This document shows positions 1 to 8,500 of a stretch of 10,936 bases of DNA, piece after piece. The position numbers were made by a program, and so were the translations under genes. Source of the stretch: Solobacterium sp. (lineage in GTDB: Bacteria; Bacillota_I; Bacilli_A; Erysipelotrichales; Erysipelotrichaceae); the NCBI GenBank assembly GCA_017419465.1, contig JAFOLE010000064.1, positions 1 to 10,936 on the forward strand. The letters are read 5' to 3'. How positions within the stretch are numbered: position 1 is the stretch's first letter; each line of letters starts with the position of its first letter. The notes beneath the pieces were generated by a model. That model had not been told where the DNA came from. It saw only the letters and a program-made list of their open reading frames with translations, and did no database searches.

Positions 1-1
1 G

Positions 2-1168
2 TATGAGCCGTATCTTACCGAAATCGGTGCGGTACAGGGCGTAAGCGATGCGGTGCTTGGTTCGATGTGCTGGTGCCCGATCACCAACCTCGATACCGCA
101 GATGAGGCATATGAATGGATGCTGGGAGTGACAAGAGACGGACTGTCCGAAGAAGAACAGGCGATTTCCGATCAGCTGGCAGAAGCCTATGCGGAATATG
201 TAAACAATGCCGGACTCAAAGATGAAAACGGCACGGTACTGACCCTGGAAGAATCTGAAGACGGCATTTATCAGGCAGGCACCTATTACGAATATATGAA
301 GTCGGTCATTGAAACGTCCCTGAACAACTTCCTTGCGGATACGGAATTCCCGTATGAGGCTTCTTCTGGCGGTATGGGCGGCGGAATGCCGGGCGGACAC
401 GGAAACGCAGAACGTCCTTCCGGCAATCATGAAGGCGCACCGGACTTCGGCGGACAGTGTCCGGACGGCATGGGACAGAACAATACAGAATCCGGCGAAG
501 TGAATTATGAGGCAATCGATGACATTTCCCGCACTGAGACAAGCGGTTCCGGACTCTCCCTGTCCGGCACGTATGAAACTGCGCAGGATTATATTGATGC
601 GCTGAATGCGAACGGTGAATGGGTCACCTATGATGCGGAAACCAACACCGCGAAGATCACGGATATCGCTTCCTTTGTGAAGGCACTGAAGAATGCCTCC
701 AAGAGCCTCGGCGCATTTGATCAGCTCGATGCCGGACAGGGTGAGAACACGCTGTTTGGATACGGCGACGGAAGCGGCGCACACTTTGACAGCACACTGG
801 CAAATATTCTCTCCGAACTTGGAAATGAATATGCGGACGAATATCTTCAGGACCTGTTGAAAACCGACAGCGCCGGCAATACCGCAGAGACCAGAGTCGA
901 TATGTATACACCGCTGTACTACCTGCTGGAAAGCGAAGAAGGATATGAAACAAGTACCGTGGCAAAGTACTGGCGGATCCGCACCGGCCTCAACCAGGGG
1001 GACTGCGCACTGTCCACCGAGATGAACCTTGCGCTGGCACTGGAGAATTATGATTCTGTTGAAAGCGTAGACTTCGAAACCGTATGGGGCCAGGGTCATA
1101 CCCAGGCAGAGCGCACCGGAAACTCCTCGGACAACTTCATCGAGTGGGTGGAAAGCTGCACAAAATAA
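2..1168 (+). CDS. Tannase/feruloyl-esterase-type alpha/beta hydrolase, C-terminal part (5' end outside window)
   Basis: The reading frame is open from the window edge (first full codon at base 2) to the TAA at 1166-1168, giving 388 visible residues; the start and the nucleophile serine (GxSxG elbow) lie upstream. The early stretch CWCPITNLDTADEAYEW and the C-terminal stretch KYWRIRTGLNQGDCALSTE resemble what I know of 'subtype B' tannases and related acyl esterases, which hydrolyse gallate or hydroxycinnamate esters. The likely catalytic Asp is in NQGDC (codon 1001-1003) and the likely catalytic His in WGQGHT (codon 1097-1099). Between the two halves is a lid-like insertion with a Gly/Met-rich, low-complexity segment (362-484). 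Substrate cannot be told from this part. A strong terminator follows about 30 bases after the stop. Whether the protein is secreted cannot be judged without its N-terminus. The hydrolase fold is likely; the tannase label is less certain. Confidence 0.75.
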   Translation, partial: YEPYLTEIGAVQGVSDAVLGSMCWCPITNLDTADEAYEWMLGVTRDGLSEEEQAISDQLAEAYAEYVNNAGLKDENGTVLTLEESEDGIYQAGTYYEYMKSVIETSLNNFLADTEFPYEASSGGMGGGMPGGHGNAERPSGNHEGAPDFGGQCPDGMGQNNTESGEVNYEAIDDISRTETSGSGLSLSGTYETAQDYIDALNANGEWVTYDAETNTAKITDIASFVKALKNASKSLGAFDQLDAGQGENTLFGYGDGSGAHFDSTLANILSELGNEYADEYLQDLLKTDSAGNTAETRVDMYTPLYYLLESEEGYETSTVAKYWRIRTGLNQGDCALSTEMNLALALENYDSVESVDFETVWGQGHTQAERTGNSSDNFIEWVESCTK

Positions 1169-1198
1169 GCACAGAAACATACAGGTGAATCATTGTTT

Positions 1199-1225
1199 AC
1201 CGGCACCCCGCAGGTGCCGGTTTTT
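1199..1225 (+). terminator. Rho-independent terminator of the tannase-like gene
   Basis: A perfect 9-bp stem, ACCGGCACC (1199-1207) with GGTGCCGGT (1213-1221), has a 5-base loop and is followed by a T-run to 1225. It lies 30 bases after the TAA at 1168 and separates this gene from the next hydrolase. Confidence 0.9.
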
Positions 1226-1237
1226 CGTATGCAAGCG

Positions 1238-1243
1238 TATAAT
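1238..1243 (+). promoter_or_regulatory. -10 box (TATAAT) placed for a leaderless mRNA
   Basis: A consensus TATAAT lies between the terminator and the ATG at 1251, with only seven bases (1244-1250) separating it from the start codon. Transcription normally begins six or seven bases after the -10 box, which would put the first base of the RNA at or next to the ATG. There is no good -35 match at 16-18 bases upstream (that position falls inside the terminator stem) and no Shine-Dalgarno sequence before the ATG. Assignment rests on position and consensus only. Confidence 0.5.
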
Positions 1244-1250
1244 AGAACCC

Positions 1251-2051
1251 ATGAAATACGCAGCCGCAGGCAGCGCTGTGATGATTCTGTGCATCACGGC
1301 CTCCATTCTGATCATCCGCCGCATCGCAAAACACAGACCGATATCTCTGCCGTTTCGGATCGTTTTGGAACTTCTGTTAAGCCTGTTTCTGGTTATTCTC
1401 TGCGGTCTTGGCTATACCGCGGTCTATTACCATGCCCAGGAAGAAGCATTGGACGCCATGAAGTCCACGGATACCGTCACGATGACGGATATGGAACGGG
1501 GATGGAAGTTTGACGGTCCGGGAACGGACAGCGCGTTTGTCTTTTATCCCGGCGCCAAAGTACAGTCGGAGGCTTATGCGCCGCTGATGAAAATCCTGGC
1601 GGAAGGCGGTCTCGACTGTTATCTGCTGGATCCGCCGCTTCACATCGCGATGCTTGATCCAAACGGCATCGAACGGGCCATGGCGGACGGAAAATATGAA
1701 TCCTGGTATATCGGCGGTCATTCGCTCGGCGGATTTGCGGCGTCTGTCTGGGCGTCAGGACACCTGGATAAAATCGACGGTGTCATTCTGCTTGGGTCCT
1801 ATCCGGCAAAGGATCTTCACGGCGTACGGATGTTATCCGTATACGGCAGTGAAGACGGCTGTCTGAACCGGAAGGAGTATGAAGCCAGCCGCCGGTACTG
1901 GCCGGAGGATGCGCAGGAATATATCATTACTGGAGGGAATCACGCCGGCTTTGCGCATTACGGCTTTCAGAAGGGAGACGGAGAGGCACTGATTCCGATT
2001 TACTTTCAGGAAACGGAAACCGCCTGGCAGATTCTTGAATTCCTGAAGTGA
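1251..2051 (+). CDS. Membrane-anchored alpha/beta hydrolase (Abhydrolase_5-like), 266 residues
   Basis: The first 60 residues contain two hydrophobic segments (about 3-24 and 34-58), so the protein is probably anchored in the membrane by a hairpin or by two passes. The rest is a compact alpha/beta hydrolase: a first strand with FVFYPGAKV, the nucleophile elbow GGHSLGG (Ser 158), a probable acid in YGSEDG (Asp 202) and a probable His in GGNHAGFAHYG (His 231). This set matches the small hydrolases of the Abhydrolase_5/dienelactone-hydrolase-like group; the substrate is unknown. The frame is also open upstream to a GTG at 1185, but that start would translate through the preceding terminator, so ATG 1251 is preferred. 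It has no Shine-Dalgarno and sits directly after a TATAAT box, consistent with a leaderless message. The gene is monocistronic, bounded by terminators at 1199-1225 and 2080-2103. Confidence 0.85.
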   Translation: MKYAAAGSAVMILCITASILIIRRIAKHRPISLPFRIVLELLLSLFLVILCGLGYTAVYYHAQEEALDAMKSTDTVTMTDMERGWKFDGPGTDSAFVFYPGAKVQSEAYAPLMKILAEGGLDCYLLDPPLHIAMLDPNGIERAMADGKYESWYIGGHSLGGFAASVWASGHLDKIDGVILLGSYPAKDLHGVRMLSVYGSEDGCLNRKEYEASRRYWPEDAQEYIITGGNHAGFAHYGFQKGDGEALIPIYFQETETAWQILEFLK

Positions 2052-2079
2052 ACGGCAAACCATTTCAAAAACCAATGCA

Positions 2080-2103
2080 GATCCGCACATGCGGATCATT
2101 TTT
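2080..2103 (+). terminator. Rho-independent terminator after the membrane-anchored hydrolase
   Basis: A 7-bp stem, GATCCGC (2080-2086) with GCGGATC (2091-2097), encloses a 4-base loop and is followed by TTTTT at 2099-2103. It starts 28 bases after the TGA at 2051. Confidence 0.85.
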
Positions 2104-2108
2104 ATGTC

Positions 2109-2137
2109 ATGTCAGCGGGTAATACTGAAACTGTAAT
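2109..2137 (+). promoter_or_regulatory. Possible promoter of the small CxxC protein gene
   Basis: ATGTCA (2109-2114, four of six to the -35 consensus) and TGTAAT (2132-2137, five of six to the -10 consensus) are 17 bases apart and lie between the previous terminator and ATG 2156. The predicted start of transcription (about 2144) falls very close to the ribosome binding site at 2143-2149, which weakens the call. Confidence 0.3.
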
Positions 2138-2155
2138 CAGAAAGAAGGAAACCAT

Positions 2156-2350
2156 ATGGGACTGTTTCATAAGGCAAAGAGGGAACCGAAGATCATCCTG
2201 CCGAAGGATGCGCGGTGTGATGCCTGCGGGAAGAAGATCCGGCAGGGTGAGAAATTTCTGTATGCGGACGGGAAGCTGTACTGTGAACGGTGTGCCCGCG
2301 CGAAGGAAGACTGGGAGTTTCTGGAATTCATGGCGATGATCGAAGATTGA
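2156..2350 (+). CDS. Small zinc-ribbon/LIM-like protein, 64 residues
   Basis: The ATG is preceded by a good ribosome binding site, AGAAGGA at 2143-2149, six bases upstream. The protein has two CxxC pairs, CDAC (Cys 21 and 24) and CERC (Cys 43 and 46), 18 residues apart. With the motif GEKFLYADGKLYCERC this looks like a single treble-clef zinc-binding unit of the zinc-ribbon or LIM type. The N-terminus is basic and the C-terminus is acidic and hydrophobic. I do not recognise a named family. Such units usually bind a protein or nucleic-acid partner rather than catalyse. It lies 150 bases before the giant SEL1/BRCT gene on the same strand with no strong terminator between, so some co-transcription is possible, but a separate TATAAT box sits in the gap. 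Confidence 0.8.
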   Translation: MGLFHKAKREPKIILPKDARCDACGKKIRQGEKFLYADGKLYCERCARAKEDWEFLEFMAMIED

Positions 2351-2379
2351 TCCATGAAAGTTTCTTACATTCCATGAAA
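2351..2379 (+). repeat. Two direct copies of TCCATGAAA, 20 bp apart
   Basis: Identical 9-mers begin at 2351 and 2371, so they repeat after exactly 20 bp, close to two helical turns. They lie directly upstream of the weak-looking -35 region of the giant gene's TATAAT box, which is where an activator would bind. An 8-base match (TCCATGAA) also occurs at 8893-8900, in the control region between the 59-residue gene and the esterase, which may be chance. Confidence 0.5.
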
Positions 2380-2410
2380 ACAGTCGTGATGCATGGCCTG
2401 CGAACTTGTA

Positions 2411-2416
2411 TATAAT
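2411..2416 (+). promoter_or_regulatory. -10 box (TATAAT) in an AT-rich patch before the giant gene
   Basis: A perfect TATAAT lies in an unusually AT-rich stretch (2407-2427) in an otherwise GC-balanced region. No convincing -35 hexamer is found at 16-18 bases upstream (the 17-base position is GATGCA). The direct repeat at 2351-2379 lies just upstream. Predicted transcript start is about 2423, giving a leader of roughly 78 bases to ATG 2501. Confidence 0.5.
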
Positions 2417-2431
2417 TATTTATATATGGAC

Positions 2432-2463
2432 GAAAACCCGTTTTATCTGAAAATGGGGTTTTC
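2432..2463 (+). promoter_or_regulatory. Leader hairpin before the giant gene
   Basis: The left arm GAAAACCCGTTTT (2432-2444) can pair with AAAATGGGGTTTTC (2450-2463) around the 5-base loop ATCTG, with one G-T pair and one bulged G. The hairpin lies between the TATAAT box and the ribosome binding site at 2487-2491, so it would be in the 5' untranslated leader. There is no free T-run after it, so it is not a standard terminator. It could stabilise the message or affect translation. Confidence 0.5.
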
Positions 2464-2486
2464 AATGACGACAGATAACGATTCGC

Positions 2487-2491
2487 GGAGG
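2487..2491 (+). promoter_or_regulatory. Ribosome binding site GGAGG deciding the start of the giant gene
   Basis: GGAGG ends nine bases before ATG 2501. Other in-frame ATG codons at 2393, 2426, 2453 and 2465 have no such site; 2393 lies upstream of the TATAAT box. ATG 2426 lies nine bases after the TATAAT box and remains a less likely alternative. Confidence 0.75.
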
Positions 2492-2500
2492 CACTGGCAT

Positions 2501-5500
2501 ATGGCAGATAACATCAAAGGGCTGAAATTCTTTATGGAAGGCAGAGTCAATGAGTGGCTCGCCTATAAGACCGACAAGGAGAAGATCGACGGATTCCTGA
2601 TCGAAGACGGCGATCACTTTGTCATTGATATCATCGAACAGCCGTTCCACTGTGAAGCCAGCGCGGAAAACGGAGATGCAAAGCTCGAGCTGTATATCCG
2701 GAATGAATTCGGTGCCTACATGGAGCCGGACCTTTCGATCGTCATTCACCCGGGAAATGCAAAGCCGGAATTCCGCCGTTCGGGAAAGATCAGCGGCGAC
2801 GGAATGAAACAGCTTCTGTTATTCATGCGCGCTGCCTCTGTCCTCAAGCGGTACAGTGACCGCTTCGGATTTGCGAAGCTCTACCCGGATTACGACCCTG
2901 ACCGGGAAGGCATCATCGTCCGCCGCGACGGGGATGAGCCGACCTTCCAGCGGGTGCGCGGAAAGAACCGCCCGCCGCTGGCCGTACGAAACATGGTCGG
3001 CAATGTGGAGCTTGCCCGTCCGTATGAAAACGAACTCGTATCTGCCCTCGGCATGGAGCTGTCTGCCTTCGAAGCACGTCTGGAAGAAGCGGAAGACGGC
3101 GATACCGAGGCGATGCGTGATATCGCGAATAAATATGTCACAGGTTATGAACCGGAAGAAATTGCGCCGGATCCGAAAAAGGCCTACTTCTGGATGAACC
3201 GCCTTGCGGAAGAAGGCGATGCGGATGCGCTGTATCAGGTCGGTCTCTTCTCTGCACGGGGATTCGGCACGCCGCACAGCTTTGAACAGGCGGCCGAACT
3301 CATGCATAAAGCCGCCCGGGCAGGGCACCCCAACGCAAAGCAGGCTGCCGCGCAGTATGAGACCATGGCAAAGGATGAGGCCAGGGCAAAGATCAATGAT
3401 GCCCAGGCCATGGCAGAACTTGCGGCTTCCTATATGGTGCTTGCCGGTTCGCAGGACAAGGACAATGCGGAAGAAGACTATGAAGCCAGCTACCGCTGGG
3501 CAGAACAGTCGGTAAAGGCAGGAAACGGCTTTGGATGCTGGGTGCTGGGCCTGTTGTATGAACATGGCCGCGGCGTGGAAAAGAATCTGGAGAGAGCCGC
3601 AGAACTGTATGAGCACGGTGCGGATCTCGGCAACCGGGAAGCCCAGAACAACCTGGGTACCTTCCTCATGCAGGGAACGGGTCTGCCGCAGGACAAGCGC
3701 AGAGCCTTCTCGCTGTTTCAGTCCGCAGCCGAGCAGGGTTATGGGGTTGCGATGCGCAACCTCGGCAACTGTTATCAGTATGCCTACGGCACCGACGGCA
3801 ATATGAAGAAAGCCATGGAGTGGTACGAGCGTGCCCTCGATGTGCTGGATGACCCGGAGCTCGCGCAGAAAGTACAGCTCTTCCGGCAGATGGAAGAAGT
3901 GGATCCCGACTGGGGCAAGGACTATCCGGAACGCATTGATACGCCGAAGGAAGAGAAGCTCGACAGCCCGCTCAAGGAAGCACTGCGCGCCCAGGGAAGA
4001 CCCTATGATGATGAAGCGATAAACAACCTCTCCGTGGAAGAGGTCTTTGAACTGCTCGGCACGGTAGAACATGAATATGAACAGTATGCCGCCGCAAGCG
4101 AGCTGACCGCCGGAACACCGGAGGCAGTAACGGCAGACCTGCCGGAAGTACCTGAAACACCGGAAGCACCGGCCGCAGAAACTCCGGTGATGCCCGAAGA
4201 ACGTCCGGCTGAACCGGAAGAGACACCGGTACCGGAGGCAGCGCCCGTCCGTGAAGAAGCACCGGTGCCGCCGGAACTGTCCGACGTCATGAATGATCTC
4301 TTTGGGATGGATGAACCCGAAATTGAAGAAGGCAGCGATGTACCGGAAGTGCCGGTTGCGGAAGCTGTGACCGAAGTGCCGGAGACTGAGATTGATGAAC
4401 CGGAGATGCCGGAACTGCCGGCGGAGCCGGTGGTCGAAGAACCGGAATCTGCGGCGGAAGATGATCTGCCGGAGGCTGTGAACCTTCCGGAAGAAGCGAT
4501 TCCTGCGGAAGCGGTTGATGAACCGGATATTTCCGAGATTTTCGCAGAGCCGGTCGCAGAGGCAGCGTTCCCGGATTCGCTGGAACTGACCAGAGCGATG
4601 AATGACTTTGGCGTCCTGGAACCGGAGAGCGCCGCACCGGCAGAAGAAAGCGCACCGGTCGCTGAAGAAGAGCCGGAGGAAGAAGTTGAATTCCGGGAGC
4701 GGATCTATGACACCGATGTCATGGCACGGAAAATCCGCAATCCGAAGTACCGGCTTACCTATTCGGAAGGCAGAAACAGCGGAAATGAACGGTACCGCAT
4801 TTCCATTCCGGATGGGTTCAAGGTGGAACCGCATGCGGAAGGAAGAGACTTTATTGCCTGGCTGCCGGGCGAAAACAATGCGGACTACAACAGCTCCCGC
4901 ATTACCTTCTATGCCGGCGCAGAAGCCGGAAAGAACCGGATCGATACCCGTCTGTTAACGCCGCAGATCTGCGCATTACTGACAGAGTCCAATTACTGGC
5001 AGGCCGACGCGCTGCGTCTGCTTGCGGAGAAGAACCGCCTGATCGTTCTGAATAAGGAACATCCGGCCGGATCCATTATCGCCGGCTATAACGAAGGCAA
5101 CTTCATGTACAACATCAGTATCGTCATGCCGGGTTATATCAAGACCATGCGTGCACAGGTGCTCGGCGCAGAAGAGGAAGACATTCCTTCCTGCGACCGG
5201 ATGGTGCTCGAATGGGTCCGCACGATGACATCCGCGGAGGACTTTGAAGAGACAAGGGCACTCAATGATTCCTATTTCAGCAATCAGCCGCTGACGGCCC
5301 GTCTTGCGTCCGAGTGGAAGGAAACCTGCGATCTGCGCTATACGGTGATTGAACGCAGCTGCCGCGATAACGTGGACCTTGCAAGACAGCGTTACGCCAA
5401 GGGCGCATACGGTGTGGATGGCGAAGCGGAGTTCCGGGCAGACCTGCAGGAATACCTAGATACCTGGGCGAAGGACTACGGTAATTTCCTGGAGTCCGGC

Positions 5501-8500
5501 GTCTCTGCCATCAAAACGCTTAAAACACGGAACCCGGATAGTCCTGCCCTGACAAAACTGCTTGAGACATTCCGTCCTGCCGTAAACGGCATTTCGGAAC
5601 GGAGTGAAACCGTCACCGGCATCGATGATGTGGTCCGTGCGGCCGTTCCGTATATGAACGACATTCGGGCACAGTTTGCGGAACTCGACAAGCAGCCGGA
5701 CGAAGAAAAGGAAGTGATTCCGACATACCGTGAGCTGACCTATCACGAAAACCATGAATTCACACTGGGCGGTCTTACCGGACTGTTGCCGGACCGGATG
5801 ATTACCTTTGACCAGGCACCGGAATCCGATGTCAACGATCCGGAATTCCTGACCAAACTCCATGGCATCTACACGCTTGCGGCAATTCCTTCCGATTATC
5901 ACGGCGGCTTCAACCGTTACACCGAAGGCCGCTTCTGCGTGAATATCGGAATCCCGGTACGGAACTCCGGCTTCGGTGTGCTGTTTGAAAACGGCACAGA
6001 AGCGGATGTACAGAGCCAGCTGGTTCAGTTCCTGACCGCAAATCTCAAACGAAACAACAAGTTCAATGAACACTACCCGGTGGAGTACGTATGCGGCGGT
6101 AAGGATTATGCCGTCGTTGCGGCACAGATCTCGGGAAATACCGATCCGGACGCATCCGGCGCATCCTTTGTATTCCTGGTGCTTGACCAGGATGACCTCT
6201 ATCAGGGAAATATCTATTTCCACAGTGAGGGAAATGATGAACAGTTCCGTGAAGCGGCATACAACTGGCTGGAGACATTTGTAAGAAACAGCACAGAAAC
6301 CGCACAGCCGATCAGCACAGAATCGGAAAAACCGCACATTGACGCAAAACCGGAAACCCGGGGAGACATTGAAAAGAAATTCCGGGAAGACCGTCTGCGT
6401 AATGCGCTGAAACAGGAATGGAAGTGGATCTCGCTTCACGGCAAGGAGATTGCGCGCAATCCGCAGATCAATGTGGAAGATGCACTCTTCGTCTTTACCG
6501 GAGCCGCAGGTCTTGCGGACTTCCCGGAAATCCTCAACCGTCTTGAGGCAAAGGGCGGTATCCGCAGAAATCTCGTGACCGGTCGGACTGACTACCTGGT
6601 ATGTAACCCGGCAGAGGCGGGAGAGACAAAGATCGCTGCCGCAAGAGAACTGAAACAGAAGGGCAGCGAGATGAAGATCATTCTGTTGAATGACCTGCGC
6701 AAAGCGCTGGGAATGGAAGAAGTGGATCTTCGCAGACAGCTTGAAGAACTGACCGGCACAGAGATTGAACCGGAGGTCAGACTTGAAGATATTGAACCGG
6801 AAGAGGAAACCAGTCCCGCCGGAGTCGATGAAGTGATGAGTGACATGGGCGACTCGGATGATCTGGTCAGAGATTTCCTGGAAGAAAAGCTGGAAGACAC
6901 CGCAGAACCGACAGCGGAAGAACCCGCTGCGGAAGCAGAGACACCGGAAACAATCGCAGCGCATCTGTTTGAAGATCTTCCGATGGATGTTCTGGAAGAC
7001 CGTGATCCAGCATTTGATACGCTTGGTTTCAACATAACTGCGATGGAAACCGCAATTCATGAATTCACCGAATCCAATCAGGAACCCGCAGAACGTGAAC
7101 TGCCGGAACCGGAAGCGGAAACCCCTGCAGAACCGGAACCGGTCAAAGAAGAACCGGCTGAAGCAGAGGAAGAAGCGGAGGCTGAACCGGAACCCGTATC
7201 GGAAGAAGTGACAGAAGAAGCGGCATCCGAATTGGAAGAACAGAAGTCCGAAGAACCGGATACGGAAACTGAAGAAACAGAAACTACGGAGACAACAGAG
7301 GAAGAATCCGCCGAACCGGAGACACAGCCGGAGTCAGCTGAAGAAGTGCCGGAAGAACCGGTGAAAGAAGTAACAGAAGAACCAACGGACGATGCGGAAA
7401 CCGAAGTGCATGACGACAGGGATTCCAGTGACTCAGAAGCGGAACCGGAAGAAACGGAAGCTGCCGATGAGGAGCCGGAAGAGACAGATGCGGAACATTC
7501 CGAAGAACCCGAAGAAACCGAACCGGAATCCGAAGAACCGGAGGCTGAACAGCCGAAGGAAGCGGAAGAAGATAAATCCGAAGCGGAAGCTCCGGCAGAA
7601 GAAACAGAAAAAGAACCGGAAGAACCTGCACAGCCGGAGGAAGATCCTGCGGTGAAGGCGTATACCGCTGAGGCATTATCGTATCTGGATAAGAAGGATG
7701 CGGAGCTGAAATCGTTCCGGGAAGACTGGGACAACTTCAGTTCAACCGTTGCCCGTACTTTGTTGTTAAAGATTCAGAATGGAATCAAACCGAAGGTCAA
7801 TGAAGGCGAGGATGGGGATAAGAACTTATCCTTTGACTCGGATACGTCCGAGGCGGATGAGTTTGTGGATTCCATTCCGGAAAAGGTAGACCGAAAGCTG
7901 GAAAAACTGTCGGATGGAATCCGGGAGTTCAACACCAGGCTCGAAGGCTTTGAATCCGGAGGCCTTGAGGAAATGGCGTTCCTGAAACTGTGCCGTTCCT
8001 TTACCGCATTCAAGGAAGCCGGACGGAATCTGTCCCTGAAGTTCACAAGCCGGGATATCTCCTATCCGCTGAGTGAAGAAGTTGAGGCGATCGGCACAAA
8101 GTGGGAAGAGATCTACCACGAAAATCAGGAGAAGCTCGAAGCCTTTGAAAAGGAAGAGGCAGAGAAGGCACCGGCAGAACCGGAGAAACCTTCCGAGCCG
8201 GAAGTGCTGGAGCTGAAGCCGGCCGACGATGTAACACCCGCGGTACCGGTAAGCCGTGCACTGCCGGGCGGCGATGAGGATACGTCGATGCTGACACGAA
8301 CGACCGTGCACAAGCAGATTGAAGCACTGCTTGCGCAGGATTCGGAAGATGAGGAAGACGATGCGGAAGAACCGGAGGGAAAATCCGGAAATAAAGTTGT
8401 TCTGATCCTTCTGGCAGTTGTGGTCCTTGCCTGCATCGGTGTTGCGGTGTACTGGTTTGTGACAAACTATCTGCCGGCGCATCAGGGAACCTCTGCACTG

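Noticed and set aside
1185..1250. A GTG start 22 codons upstream of the membrane-anchored hydrolase
   Set aside because: The extension would translate through the rho-independent terminator of the preceding gene and adds no signal or domain.
2393..2500. A 36-residue N-terminal extension of the giant protein
   Set aside because: It would start before the TATAAT box and lacks a ribosome site, whereas ATG 2501 has GGAGG at a suitable distance. The extension encodes the leader hairpin rather than a plausible domain.
2819..4834. A 671-residue open frame on the minus strand inside the giant gene
   Set aside because: It lies wholly opposite the SEL1 and linker coding sequence, has no ribosome site, and its product is rich in Arg, Phe and Cys with no recognisable domain. 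It exists because the forward gene rarely uses the codons that would give stops on the other strand.
5456..7060. A 534-residue minus-strand open frame opposite the second alpha/beta domain and BRCT region
   Set aside because: Same reason: a shadow of strongly supported forward coding sequence, with no domain and no start signal.
7078..7734. A Ser/Gly-rich minus-strand frame resembling a repetitive surface protein
   Set aside because: Ser- and Gly-rich peptide is simply the reverse complement of GAA/CCG-rich codons in the acidic linker.
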